Positions 6,399 to 14,112 of a stretch of DNA of 20,550 nucleotides are shown here, in pieces (the stretch's first letter is position 1; each line of letters starts with the position of its first letter). A program made the translations under genes and the position numbers. The stretch comes from Candidatus Omnitrophota bacterium. GTDB taxonomy: Bacteria > Omnitrophota > Koll11 > Gygaellales > Profunditerraquicolaceae. The stretch lies in assembly GCA_028719045.1 (NCBI GenBank), contig JAQULD010000013.1:1-20550 (forward strand), given 5' to 3'. Under the pieces are notes generated by a model. It searched no databases. It was given only the letters and a program-made list of their open reading frames with translations, and was not told the DNA's origin.

Positions 6399-7136
6399 AT
6401 GGTCATTATAAAAAGCGTTGGATTATCCAAACGGTTCGAGGATAGGCCCGCGGTGGATGGCTTGGACCTTGAGGTCGAAGAGGGCGAGATCTTCGGGCTG
6501 GTCGGTCCGGACGGCGCGGGAAAAACCACCACGATAAGGCTTTTGACAGGGGTGCTTGAACCCTCGGGTGGCGACGGCTGGATAAAGGGTTTACATATCG
6601 TTAAAGATTCCGAGAAGATCAAGGAGGAGATCGCTTATATGCCTCAGCGGTTTGGCCTCTATGAAGATTTGACGGTAATAGAAAACATCGATTTTTACGC
6701 CGATATTTACGGGGCTCCGGAAAAAGAAAGAAAAGAGCGCCTGAAAATGCTTTTGGATTTTACGCGGCTTGAGCCTTTTAAAACCAGGCTGGTCAGGCAC
6801 CTTTCCGGGGGGATGAAACAGAAGCTGGGCCTTGCCTGCGCGCTTATCCATACCCCGAAAGTAATTTTCCTGGATGAACCGACAAACGGGGTCGACCCGG
6901 TTTCCAGAAGGGATTTTTGGAACATCCTTTACGGGCTTTTGAAAGAGAAAGTGACCATCTTTTTTTCCACCGCTTACCTCGACGAGGCGGAGCGGTGCAG
7001 GCGCATCGGGTTTATGCATAAAGGAAGGCTTTTGCGCTGTGATTCACCGGAAGCGATTAAAAAAGAATATTCCGCGAAAACCCTGGAAGAAGCGTTTATA
7101 TCCAGCATTAAAAATAACGGGCATAGCCATGAATGA
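6399..7136 (+). CDS. ABC-2 exporter ATPase 1 (YbhF N-domain-like, H-loop His missing)
   Basis: ATP-binding subunit of the exporter, 245 residues. Walker A is GPDGAGKTT (36-44), Q-loop MPQRFGLYEDLT with Q83, signature LSGGMKQK (135-142), Walker B VIFLDEP (155-161) with catalytic E160, and D-loop GVDPVSRR. The H-loop reads STAYLDEA: residue 192 is Ala where a His normally contacts the ATP gamma-phosphate. From memory the first ATPase half of E. coli YbhF has the same GPDGAGKT Walker A and a Ser in place of this His. The gene therefore corresponds to that half, encoded separately. It follows the adaptor by one base and overlaps ATPase 2 by eight bases. Hydrolysis at its own composite site may be weak; this is inference. 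Confidence 0.93.
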   Translation: MVIIKSVGLSKRFEDRPAVDGLDLEVEEGEIFGLVGPDGAGKTTTIRLLTGVLEPSGGDGWIKGLHIVKDSEKIKEEIAYMPQRFGLYEDLTVIENIDFYADIYGAPEKERKERLKMLLDFTRLEPFKTRLVRHLSGGMKQKLGLACALIHTPKVIFLDEPTNGVDPVSRRDFWNILYGLLKEKVTIFFSTAYLDEAERCRRIGFMHKGRLLRCDSPEAIKKEYSAKTLEEAFISSIKNNGHSHE

Positions 7137-8091
7137 TCATAAAGCTGTTGAAGTGGAAAAACTGGAAAAAAAATTCGGGGCGTTTACCGCGGTGAATAAA
7201 ATAAGCTTTAGCGTGGATAAAGGTGAAATATTCGGTTTTCTGGGCCCGAACGGAGCGGGAAAATCAACCACGATAAAGATGCTTTGCGGCATTTTATATC
7301 CTACCTCCGGCTCAGGCCATGTCGGAGGATACGATATCAGGAAAGAGCAAGAGTCAATAAAACAGAATATCGGCTACATGTCCCAGAGGTTTTCCCTCTA
7401 TGAAGACCTTAGCGTCGAAGAAAACATAAATTTTTACAGCGGTATCTACAGGATACCGGCTGAGAAAAGGAAAGAAAGGAAAGACTGGGTTATCAAAATG
7501 GCGGGTCTTGAAGAATTCAAGTCTACCCGGGTGGCTCTTCTTTCGGGGGGATGGAAGCAGCGGCTCGCTTTAGGATGCGCGATAATCCATGAGCCTAAAA
7601 TATTGTTCCTGGATGAACCTACCTCAGGAGTCGATCCTGTTTCCCGCCAGAATTTCTGGGCGCTTATCAAGGAAATGTCCGGCAGAGGCGTGACCGTATT
7701 TGTTACCACTCACTATATGGATGAAGCGCAAAATTGCGGGAGGCTGGCGCTTATCTACAGGGGGGATATTATCGCCATAGGATCGCCAAAGCAGCTTAAA
7801 ACCGAATTTATGAAAGAGGATGTTTTGGAAATATCCCTTCCCGGGGCCGAAGCGTGGATAGAAAGGATCAAGGGGTTAAGCGGGGTAAGGGAGGTCGCTT
7901 TATTCGGCAGGGCCCTGCACGCTTTGGTGGAAAATGCCGCGGAGGCGCAAAATTCAGTAAAGAGGATTTTCGCGCAGGTAAACGTGACGGATTACTCGGT
8001 GAATAAAATTCAGCCTTCCCTGGAAGACGTGTTTGTTTCCTTAATCGAATATTACGATAAAAAAATTTCCGATGAACCTTTTAAGGGTTAA
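7129..8091 (+). CDS. ABC-2 exporter ATPase 2 (YbhF C-domain-like, canonical)
   Basis: Second ATP-binding subunit, 320 residues from ATG 7129, which overlaps the ATPase 1 stop (ATGAATGA). An upstream in-frame ATG at 7039 lies deep in ATPase 1 and would add a basic tail foreign to the family. Walker A is GPNGAGKST (39-47), Q-loop MSQRFSLYEDLS with Q86, signature LSGGWKQR (139-146; Trp instead of the usual Met/Phe/Gln), Walker B ILFLDEP (158-164) and H-loop TTHYMDEA with H195, so this subunit looks fully competent. A C-terminal extension (about 225-320) resembles the DUF4162-like tail of ABC-2 ATPases. It most likely pairs with ATPase 1, reproducing the two halves of YbhF. Confidence 0.93.
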   Translation: MNDHKAVEVEKLEKKFGAFTAVNKISFSVDKGEIFGFLGPNGAGKSTTIKMLCGILYPTSGSGHVGGYDIRKEQESIKQNIGYMSQRFSLYEDLSVEENINFYSGIYRIPAEKRKERKDWVIKMAGLEEFKSTRVALLSGGWKQRLALGCAIIHEPKILFLDEPTSGVDPVSRQNFWALIKEMSGRGVTVFVTTHYMDEAQNCGRLALIYRGDIIAIGSPKQLKTEFMKEDVLEISLPGAEAWIERIKGLSGVREVALFGRALHALVENAAEAQNSVKRIFAQVNVTDYSVNKIQPSLEDVFVSLIEYYDKKISDEPFKG

Positions 8092-9202
8092 AGCGATAGC
8101 GAAAAAAGAGTTTATACAGGTGTACCGTGACCTGAGAAGTTTAGGGATGGCGATAGCCATACCAGTGCTCTTGATTATCCTTTTCGGCTACGCGTTGACG
8201 CTTGATGTGGACCATGTGCCTTTGGCGGTCTGGGACCAGGACAAGACGCAGATTTCGCGCGACTTTATCCGGGATTTTTCATCTTCCCCCTATTTTAAAG
8301 AAGCCGGGCGTTTCAATAGTTATCATGAATTACAGGATTATATCGATCGGAACAAGGCGCTTATGGCCATTGTAGTCCCTAAAGATTTTTCTTCCCGTAT
8401 CCAATCCGGCCGCAAGGTTCCTGTTCAGCTCCTGGTTGACGGAAGCGATTCCAATACCGCGACTATAGCCATAGGATATGCCAATGGGGTTGTTTCCGGG
8501 TATAACAATAAATTTATTAAGGGCGCCCCGGGAAGAATAGCGGCTAATGGCACCGGGGTTATTGAGATGCGGCCGAGGGTGTGGTTCAACCCGGAATTAA
8601 AAAGCAGGAATTTTATTATTCCCGGACTGGTCGCGGTGATCATGATGATCATCGCTGCGTTGCTGACTTCCCTTACCGTAGCCAGGGAGTGGGAACGCGG
8701 CACCATGGAACAGCTTATTTCTACACCGGTAAAAAGCGTGGAACTTGTTCTCGGGAAATTTATACCGTATTTCTGCATAGGCCTTTTTGATATGCTTATT
8801 GCCGTGGTCATGGGGCAATTTTTGTTCCACGTGCCTTTACGGGGCAGTGTTTCCCTGCTTTTTTGTTTGAGCGCGGTTTTTCTTACCGGAGCGTTAAGCC
8901 TGGGCATGCTTATTTCGATTGCCACCAAAAGCCAGCTTTTAGCCAGCCAGCTGGCGGTGATCGCCACATTTTTACCGGCATTCCTTTTGTCCGGGTTCAT
9001 GTATTCCATCTCCAATATGCCTAAGGCTATCCAGTTAGTCTCGCACCTGATCCCGGCCAGATATTTCGTGACGATACTTAAAGGTATTTATTTAAAAGGA
9101 GTGGGCTTAAGGATTCTGGCCATGGAGGTATTGTACCTGGCGCTTTTTTCTTTTGTCGCGTTCGCTCTGGCGGTGCGCAAATTCAAAAAGAAAGTAACAT
9201 AG
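8072..9202 (+). CDS. ABC-2 type permease 1 (YbhS/YbhR-like)
   Basis: Inner-membrane transport subunit, 376 residues. One N-terminal membrane helix (about 22-46, ending FGYALTLDVD) leads into a large extracytoplasmic domain (about 47-180) with the LLVDGSDSNTATIAIGYA segment. Five C-terminal helices follow, starting at SRNFIIPGLVAVIMM, with the AREWERGTMEQLISTP coupling helix and the LSGFMYSISNMP motif of this permease family. It overlaps ATPase 2 by 20 bases and has no clear ribosome binding site, so translation is probably coupled. It and the next gene share the same architecture and motifs, consistent with an ancient duplication and a heterodimeric pore. Substrate cannot be deduced; the E. 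coli relative has been linked to tetracycline and Na+/Li+ export. Confidence 0.93.
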   Translation: MNLLRVKAIAKKEFIQVYRDLRSLGMAIAIPVLLIILFGYALTLDVDHVPLAVWDQDKTQISRDFIRDFSSSPYFKEAGRFNSYHELQDYIDRNKALMAIVVPKDFSSRIQSGRKVPVQLLVDGSDSNTATIAIGYANGVVSGYNNKFIKGAPGRIAANGTGVIEMRPRVWFNPELKSRNFIIPGLVAVIMMIIAALLTSLTVAREWERGTMEQLISTPVKSVELVLGKFIPYFCIGLFDMLIAVVMGQFLFHVPLRGSVSLLFCLSAVFLTGALSLGMLISIATKSQLLASQLAVIATFLPAFLLSGFMYSISNMPKAIQLVSHLIPARYFVTILKGIYLKGVGLRILAMEVLYLALFSFVAFALAVRKFKKKVT

Positions 9203-9205
9203 GCT

Positions 9206-10282
9206 ATGTTCGAACGTCTAAAGTGCATACTGGTCAAAGAATTCCTGCAAATGCTGCGTGATCCGCGCATGAAAATGGTGATATTGGTCGCTCCCGTTGT
9301 GCAGGTAATGGTTTTTGGCTACGCCGTGACTACAGATGTAAAGAATATCCCCATAGCGGTCTACGACCTCGATAATTCAAGCGAAAGCCGCGGCCTGGTA
9401 AGGGAATTTACTTATTCCAGGTATTTTTCCGCAAAAACGTATATATCCGCAGAAGATGCGCAAAAAAAAGCCCTGGACCGGTCGGAAGTCAATGCGGTAA
9501 TAAGGATTAACCGAGGGTTCTCGCGCGACATAAATTCCGGCAGGGCCGCGCGGTTCCAGCTTATCGTAGACGGCACGGATTCCAATACCGCGAGCGTGAT
9601 TTTAAGTTACGCCAAAAATATCATCGAGCCCTATTCTTCCGGAATTGAATTAAGGACGCGCGCCTGGTTCAACGAAAACCTTGAATCCAGGAACTTTTAC
9701 CTGCCGGGGGTCATCGCTCTTATCGTTACCATTATTACTTTGCTCCTTACCTCAATGGCCATCGTAAGGGAAAAGGAAATAGGGACAATCGAGCAGCTTA
9801 TGGTAAGCCCGATCAGGCCTTTCGAACTTATTCTTGGCAAGCTCCTGCCGTTCGCGATCATAGGTTTGATCGACGCTTTCCTGGTTACGGCTGTCGGAGT
9901 GTTATGGTTTAAAGTGCCTATCCGCGGGGATTTGCTTCTGCTTTTCGGCGCGATCGCCCTTTACCTTTTGACTACGCTCGGGACAGGATTATTTATTTCA
10001 ACCTTAGCCAATACGCAACAGGAAGCGTTGATGTCCTCGTTCTTTTTTTACTTCCCGGCGGTTTTACTTTCCGGATTCATGTTCCCGATAGCGAATATGC
10101 CGCGCCTGATACAAATTATCACATATATCAATCCGATGAGATATTTTCTGGTGATCTTAAGGGGCGTATTTCTTAAAGGGAGCGGCTTTCAGATACTCTG
10201 GCCGCAAATGGCCGCTCTTTTAATTATCGGGGTGGCGGTAATTACCATGAGTTCGCTTTCGTTCAAAAAGAAGATCGGCTGA
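9206..10282 (+). CDS. ABC-2 type permease 2 (YbhR/YbhS-like)
   Basis: Second inner-membrane transport subunit, 358 residues, starting three bases after permease 1. It has the same layout: N-terminal helix (about 22-45, VVQVMVFGYAVTTDV), periplasmic domain with LIVDGTDSNTASVILSYA, then helices from SRNFYLPGVIALIVT onward, the VREKEIGTIEQLMVSP coupling segment and LLSGFMFPIANMPRL. The parallel motifs make it a paralogue of permease 1. It is the last gene of the efflux operon. No intrinsic terminator is visible after it; a possible new promoter follows directly. Confidence 0.93.
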   Translation: MFERLKCILVKEFLQMLRDPRMKMVILVAPVVQVMVFGYAVTTDVKNIPIAVYDLDNSSESRGLVREFTYSRYFSAKTYISAEDAQKKALDRSEVNAVIRINRGFSRDINSGRAARFQLIVDGTDSNTASVILSYAKNIIEPYSSGIELRTRAWFNENLESRNFYLPGVIALIVTIITLLLTSMAIVREKEIGTIEQLMVSPIRPFELILGKLLPFAIIGLIDAFLVTAVGVLWFKVPIRGDLLLLFGAIALYLLTTLGTGLFISTLANTQQEALMSSFFFYFPAVLLSGFMFPIANMPRLIQIITYINPMRYFLVILRGVFLKGSGFQILWPQMAALLIIGVAVITMSSLSFKKKIG

Positions 10283-10286
10283 TATA

Positions 10287-10316
10287 TTGACCTTCATATT
10301 TACGGATAATTATGTT
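10287..10316 (+). promoter_or_regulatory. Possible promoter for the DUF488-mscS genes
   Basis: TTGACC (10287-10292) and TATGTT (10311-10316) are 18 bases apart in the AT-rich gap after the efflux operon. The -10 is weak, and a neighbouring TAAAAT is spaced too far from the -35, so this is tentative. Confidence 0.35.
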
Positions 10317-10355
10317 AAAATATAGACCAATCAAATGTTTCCGGAAAGGCGCGAT

Positions 10356-10709
10356 ATGTTAAAAATAAAAAGGGTTTACGATAAACCTTCCAAAGACGAC
10401 GGCTTCAGGATCCTGGTTGATAGGCTGTGGCCGCGGGGAATGAACAAGAACAGGGCCAAGGTCGATCTCTGGCTCAAAGAAGTCGCTCCGAGCTCGGAAT
10501 TAAGGAAATGGTTTTCACATGACCCGGAAAAAGGCATTGAGTTCATGAAAAGGTATTTTCTGGAGTTGGACGGCAAAAAGGAACAGCTCGCGCAGATCAT
10601 TGAAAAAGCGAGAACCCGTGACGTGACCCTGCTTTATGGCGCCAAAGACAAAGAAATCAATAACGCCGTGGTGCTTGAGGAATATATTAAATCCAAATTG
10701 AGGAAATAG
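10356..10709 (+). CDS. DUF488 family protein (YeaO-like)
   Basis: A 117-residue cytoplasmic protein of the DUF488/COG3189 family, whose biochemical role is not established. The family hallmark is IKRVYD followed by [15 protein letters not shown] (about residues 15-28), then [19 protein letters not shown] (about 39-57) and the C-terminal [21 protein letters not shown] choose ATG 10356, because GGAAAGG (10343-10349) is six bases upstream and MLKIKRVYD matches the usual N-terminus. The in-frame ATG at 10335 has no ribosome binding site. Length is typical. It lies 14 bases before the mechanosensitive channel gene and is probably co-transcribed with it. Confidence 0.9.
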   Translation: MLKIKRVYDKPSKDDGFRILVDRLWPRGMNKNRAKVDLWLKEVAPSSELRKWFSHDPEKGIEFMKRYFLELDGKKEQLAQIIEKARTRDVTLLYGAKDKEINNAVVLEEYIKSKLRK

Positions 10710-10723
10710 GGGGTAGGCTGAAA

Positions 10724-11758
10724 ATGGAGAAATTATTCGAGTTCTTTTGGCCGTCGGCGGTTTTTTTGGCCACGCTTGCGGCAGGATACGCCCTCAGGAA
10801 ATTGCTGCTTGGCAGGCTTTATAAGCTGGCCCAGTCTACAAGTTCTCAGCTTGACGACATCGTGATCGAAGCCACAAAAGGGCCTTCCGCGATCTGGTGC
10901 CTTATGCTTGCCATTTATTTTGCGTTGGCGGTTTCTAAACTCCATCCCGCTACCTTGGGCCTTGCGGTTAAGATTTTGCAGATCCTGGGTATCCTTTCGG
11001 TAACGCTCGTTTTGGCAAATATCGCTTCTAACGCCGTAAAAATATATTCGGGAAAGATCGAAGCCAAGCTTCCGGTTACCAGCCTCACACAGAATTTCGT
11101 AAGGATAACCATTTTTTGCGTCGGGATATTGATAATCCTGAATAACCTGGGGATATCCATAACACCGATACTGGCGACATTGGGTGTCGGTGGCCTGGCA
11201 ATTGCCCTTGCCCTTCAGGATACGCTGGCCAATCTTTTTGCCGGACTATACATAATCGCCGCCAGGCAGATAAAGGTCGGGGATTATATAAAACTTGAGA
11301 CCGGGCAGGAAGGATACGTAATCGATACGAACTTGAGGATCACCAAGATAAAGATGCTGCCCAACAATGTGATTTTGATCCCCAATGCCAAGCTCACCCA
11401 GTCAATAATCACCAATTATAACCTTCCGGACAAAGAGATAGCTGTGGCGGTAAATTTAGGTGTCCATTACAATAGCGACCTGGAAAAAGTGGAAAAGATC
11501 ACCTGCGAAGTCGCCGAAGAAGTGATAAAATGCACTCCCGGGGCCGTCAAAGGCTTCAAACCTTTCGTCAGGTTTAATTCTTTCGGGGAAAGCGGCGTAA
11601 ACCTGACCGCGATATTAAGGGCGCAAGAATTTGTCGACCAGTACCTCCTTCAGCACGAATTCATAAAGAAACTTCAGGCGCGGTATAAAAAAGAAGGGAT
11701 TGTTATCCCTTATCCGGTCCGCGCCATCAATTACGTCCAGGAGAAATCTAATGAGTAA
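10724..11758 (+). CDS. MscS-family mechanosensitive ion channel
   Basis: Small-conductance mechanosensitive channel that releases solutes on hypo-osmotic shock. The 344 residues contain about five hydrophobic helices (5-24, 55-70, 80-103, 125-140 and 148-180). The last is the pore-lining helix with the Gly/Ala-rich GVGGLAIALALQDTLANLFA (154-173), equivalent to MscS TM3. It is followed by the beta domain (VGDYIKLETGQEGYVIDTNL, then LPNNVILIPNAKL) and the C-terminal alpha/beta domain ending PYPVRAINY. The ribosome binding site is GGGGG just after the DUF488 stop. The two extra N-terminal helices place it among medium-size MscS homologues rather than the three-helix E. coli type. It overlaps the DUF502 gene by eight bases. 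Confidence 0.94.
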   Translation: MEKLFEFFWPSAVFLATLAAGYALRKLLLGRLYKLAQSTSSQLDDIVIEATKGPSAIWCLMLAIYFALAVSKLHPATLGLAVKILQILGILSVTLVLANIASNAVKIYSGKIEAKLPVTSLTQNFVRITIFCVGILIILNNLGISITPILATLGVGGLAIALALQDTLANLFAGLYIIAARQIKVGDYIKLETGQEGYVIDTNLRITKIKMLPNNVILIPNAKLTQSIITNYNLPDKEIAVAVNLGVHYNSDLEKVEKITCEVAEEVIKCTPGAVKGFKPFVRFNSFGESGVNLTAILRAQEFVDQYLLQHEFIKKLQARYKKEGIVIPYPVRAINYVQEKSNE

Positions 11759-12389
11759 AACTATCGGCGGCCGCCTGCGCCGCTACTTTTTAGCCGGCGT
11801 CTTGACCATCCTGCCGCTTTTTATCAGCCTTTATATTTTATACATCGTATTTTCCTTTACAGACGGCATCCTGGGCAGCCTGATCAATGTTTATTTCAAG
11901 AGGCACTTTGGCGTATATATCCCCGGCCTCGGATTGATTTTGTTCCTGCTGATTATCTTGTTCACCGGGATTGTAAGCACCCACTTTTTGGGCAAGGGTT
12001 TCCACCGGTTCCTGGACAGGGCGATGGGAAGATTCCCCATTCTCGGTTCGATTTATCCCCTGATAAAACAGACTTTCGCATTCCTGTTTTCCGAGAACGA
12101 AATGGCATTTAAAAAGGCCGTGCTCGTGGAATACCCCTGCAAAGGCACCTGGTCGATAGGCTTTATCACTAATGAGAGCTTTAAAGAAGCGCGGGAGAAA
12201 ACAAACCAGGAACTTCTTAATATATTCATACCTCTTGCCCCAAGCCCTGCCACTGGATTTATAGCGCTTATTCCCAGCAAAGACGTGATAATCCTTAATG
12301 TAGGTATTAAAGAAGCGATGAAATTGGTTGTTTCCGTAGGCCTTCTTAATCCGGAAAATCTGCCGGTCGAAAACAAAGACAAAGTTTAA
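11751..12389 (+). CDS. DUF502 family membrane protein
   Basis: A 212-residue inner-membrane protein of the DUF502 (COG2928) family, function not established. I choose ATG 11751 because AGGAG (11739-11743) is seven bases upstream and the protein then begins MSKTIGGRLRRYFLAGVLT, the family pattern; an in-frame ATG at 11700 lies within the channel gene. Two membrane helices (about 11-35 and 50-77) are followed by a soluble domain with FPILGSIYPLIKQTFAFLF and PSPATGFIALIPSKDVIIL, the latter a recognisable family motif. It overlaps the mscS-like gene, suggesting co-expression in envelope physiology, but that is only context. Confidence 0.9.
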   Translation: MSKTIGGRLRRYFLAGVLTILPLFISLYILYIVFSFTDGILGSLINVYFKRHFGVYIPGLGLILFLLIILFTGIVSTHFLGKGFHRFLDRAMGRFPILGSIYPLIKQTFAFLFSENEMAFKKAVLVEYPCKGTWSIGFITNESFKEAREKTNQELLNIFIPLAPSPATGFIALIPSKDVIILNVGIKEAMKLVVSVGLLNPENLPVENKDKV

Positions 12390-12416
12390 TTTTAGGAATC
12401 TTTAGGAGGTATTTAC

Positions 12417-12737
12417 ATGGTCACTGTTGAAGAATTCAGGAAATTAGAGCTAAAAATAGCTCAGATAAAAGAAGTTAACGATCATCCCAACGCGGACAGG
12501 CTTTATGTGCTGACTATCGACCTGGGAGACAAAACAAAGCAGATAGTCGCCGGCATAAAGAATTTTTATAAAAAAGAAGACCTCCTGGGGCGGCAGATCG
12601 TGGTGGTGGACAATTTGGAACCCGCCCTTTTAAGGGGCGTGGAAAGCCAGGCAATGCTCCTGGCCGCTTCCGACGATAACGGGACAGCCATAATCAGCCC
12701 GCAGCGGGAAATGAAATTGGGCAGTATAGTAAAATAA
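12417..12737 (+). CDS. Free-standing tRNA-binding OB-fold protein (MetRS beta-like)
   Basis: A 106-residue protein consisting only of the tRNA-binding domain found at the C-terminus of many methionyl-tRNA synthetases. Matching segments are VEEFRKLELKIAQIKEVNDH, PNADRLYVLTIDLGD, QIVAGIKNFYKKEDLLGRQI and NLEPALLRGVESQAMLLAA. In MetRS this OB fold increases tRNA affinity and dimerises the enzyme; as a separate polypeptide it is annotated as MetRS beta subunit. The alternative is CsaA, a chaperone of the same fold and size, but the GIKNFY and LRGVESQ segments fit MetRS better. It has a strong AGGAGG ribosome binding site and is followed one base later by the cysteine-cluster gene. The catalytic MetRS gene is not in this window. 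Confidence 0.88.
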   Translation: MVTVEEFRKLELKIAQIKEVNDHPNADRLYVLTIDLGDKTKQIVAGIKNFYKKEDLLGRQIVVVDNLEPALLRGVESQAMLLAASDDNGTAIISPQREMKLGSIVK

Positions 12738-12738
12738 T

Positions 12739-13209
12739 ATGTTAAGACTCAGGCAGGTTATTCCCAGGGAGTATTGTTTAGGCTGTTTTGGCTGCTGCAG
12801 GTTCAATTGCCTGGAAAGCGCCTGGACCCCCAAGCTGCTAAACGAAGAAAAGGAAAGAATAGTTTTTGCCGCCAAACAAATCCGGGTAGTATCCGGGCCG
12901 GGAAAAGATGATTTTATCTGCGAGTTCCTGAGCCTGCGGGACAATAAGTGCCACGTTTATCATTCGCGGCCGTTCGAATGCCAGCTGTATCCATTCCTTA
13001 TCAACCGCAACGGCAAGAACGTTTTTCTTTCCTTGGATCTAAAATGCCCGTTCGCCAAAGAGAACCTGGAATACAATAACTTCAAAGAATACATCCAGTA
13101 TTTGACCAGCCTTTTTAAAAGCCAAAGCGGAAAAGATCTCCTGAAAAGCAATCCTCAACTGATACAGGCCTACGATGATACCCTGGACCTGGTTATTTTA
13201 GAAATATAA
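12739..13209 (+). CDS. YkgJ-type cysteine-cluster protein
   Basis: A 156-residue soluble protein of the YkgJ/UPF0153 type, thought to bind zinc or an Fe-S cluster; the reaction is unknown. The N-terminal cluster is C13-x2-C16-x2-C19-C20 plus C24. The second half of the site is C61 (FICEF), C71 (NKCHVYHSRP), C81 (FECQLYPF) and C103 (LKCPF). The CHVYHSRPFECQLYPF stretch is the clearest family signature. No signal peptide is present. The start codon is one base after the upstream stop, without its own good ribosome binding site, and the next gene starts three bases after its stop, so it is read as part of a coupled set. Confidence 0.9.
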   Translation: MLRLRQVIPREYCLGCFGCCRFNCLESAWTPKLLNEEKERIVFAAKQIRVVSGPGKDDFICEFLSLRDNKCHVYHSRPFECQLYPFLINRNGKNVFLSLDLKCPFAKENLEYNNFKEYIQYLTSLFKSQSGKDLLKSNPQLIQAYDDTLDLVILEI

Positions 13210-13212
13210 TCC

Positions 13213-14112
13213 ATGAATCTAAGACAGATAAGCCTTAATGACAAAAGGAAATTCCGCGAATTTTTAGGCCTTAAGGAACACCGGCTTTCGGTTTATTCTT
13301 TTGAGAATATTTATATCTGGAAAGGACTTTTTGAGGTCTCCTGGGCGGTGATCCGGGAGAGCCTGTGCGTTTTTTTCAGGGATAAGCTCGGTTGTTTTGT
13401 ATATCTTGAGCCGTTATCCGGGAATGGCGGCCCGCAAGCGGCGGGAGAGGCCTTTAAAATCATGGATAAGTTCAACCGCAATAAAGACATATCGCGCCTG
13501 GAAAATATCGAGGAGGACAGCGTCGGCCGGTATCTTGATTCAGGATACGCCTGCGTTCCCAAATTCGAAGAATACGTATGCGACAGGAAAGAGCTGGCTG
13601 GCCTGCAAGGCAACCCTTTTAAATCCAAAAGGGCGGCTTTCAATTATTTTATTAAGCATTATAAATTCGAATATCTTCCTTTTTCCGCGGCCCATAAAGA
13701 TGGTTGTTTGCGTTTGTATGCCGAGTGGGCCGGAAGCAGGACCGTGCTCGCGCAGGATCCGGTGTATAAAGGGATGCAGGAAGACAGCCTTAAAAGCCTT
13801 GAAATCCTGTTAAGCGATTTCAATAAACTGGATGTCGCCGGAAGGCTGGTCAAGATAGACGGTAAAATAAAGGCGTTTACTTTCGGGTTCGCGCTTGGCC
13901 GCGACACGTTCTGCGTATTATACGAGATCACCGATCTTTCGATCAAGGGCTTAAGCCAGTTCATTTTTCGCAATTTTTGCGAAGAGCTTAAAGATTACAG
14001 ATACATAAACATCATGGATGACTCGGGATTGGAAAATTTAAAAAAAGTGAAGTTGTCTTATCATCCGGTGAAACTGGTGCCGAGCTATATCGTCAAGAGG
14101 AGGCAAAAATGA
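13213..14112 (+). CDS. DUF2156 (GNAT-like, LPG-synthase C-terminal-like) protein
   Basis: A 299-residue soluble protein of the DUF2156 family, built from two acetyltransferase-like folds. The same fold forms the catalytic domain of MprF-type aminoacyl-phosphatidylglycerol synthases, but here no membrane part is attached. Family features are DYVY-like EEYVCDRKELAGLQGNPFKS (119-138), the basic segment RAAFNYFIKHYKFEY (140-154), and the C-terminal YINIMDDSGLENLKKVKLSY (264-283) followed by HPVKLVPSY. The donor is unknown: aminoacyl-tRNA, as in MprF, or an acyl-CoA are both possible. The gene is squeezed between the cysteine-cluster gene and the esterase, overlapping the latter by four bases. Confidence 0.87.
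   Translation: MNLRQISLNDKRKFREFLGLKEHRLSVYSFENIYIWKGLFEVSWAVIRESLCVFFRDKLGCFVYLEPLSGNGGPQAAGEAFKIMDKFNRNKDISRLENIEEDSVGRYLDSGYACVPKFEEYVCDRKELAGLQGNPFKSKRAAFNYFIKHYKFEYLPFSAAHKDGCLRLYAEWAGSRTVLAQDPVYKGMQEDSLKSLEILLSDFNKLDVAGRLVKIDGKIKAFTFGFALGRDTFCVLYEITDLSIKGLSQFIFRNFCEELKDYRYINIMDDSGLENLKKVKLSYHPVKLVPSYIVKRRQK

Noticed and set aside
7999..8013. Second GTGAAT-AAA-ATTCAG copy resembling the TetR palindrome
   Set aside because: It is imperfect, has a three-base rather than four-base centre, and lies inside ATPase 2 coding sequence without a promoter; probably chance.
8425..9015. A 196-codon open frame on the minus strand inside permease 1
   Set aside because: It is fully antisense to a clear ABC-2 permease, lacks family motifs and a ribosome binding site, and arises from the codon bias of the + strand gene.
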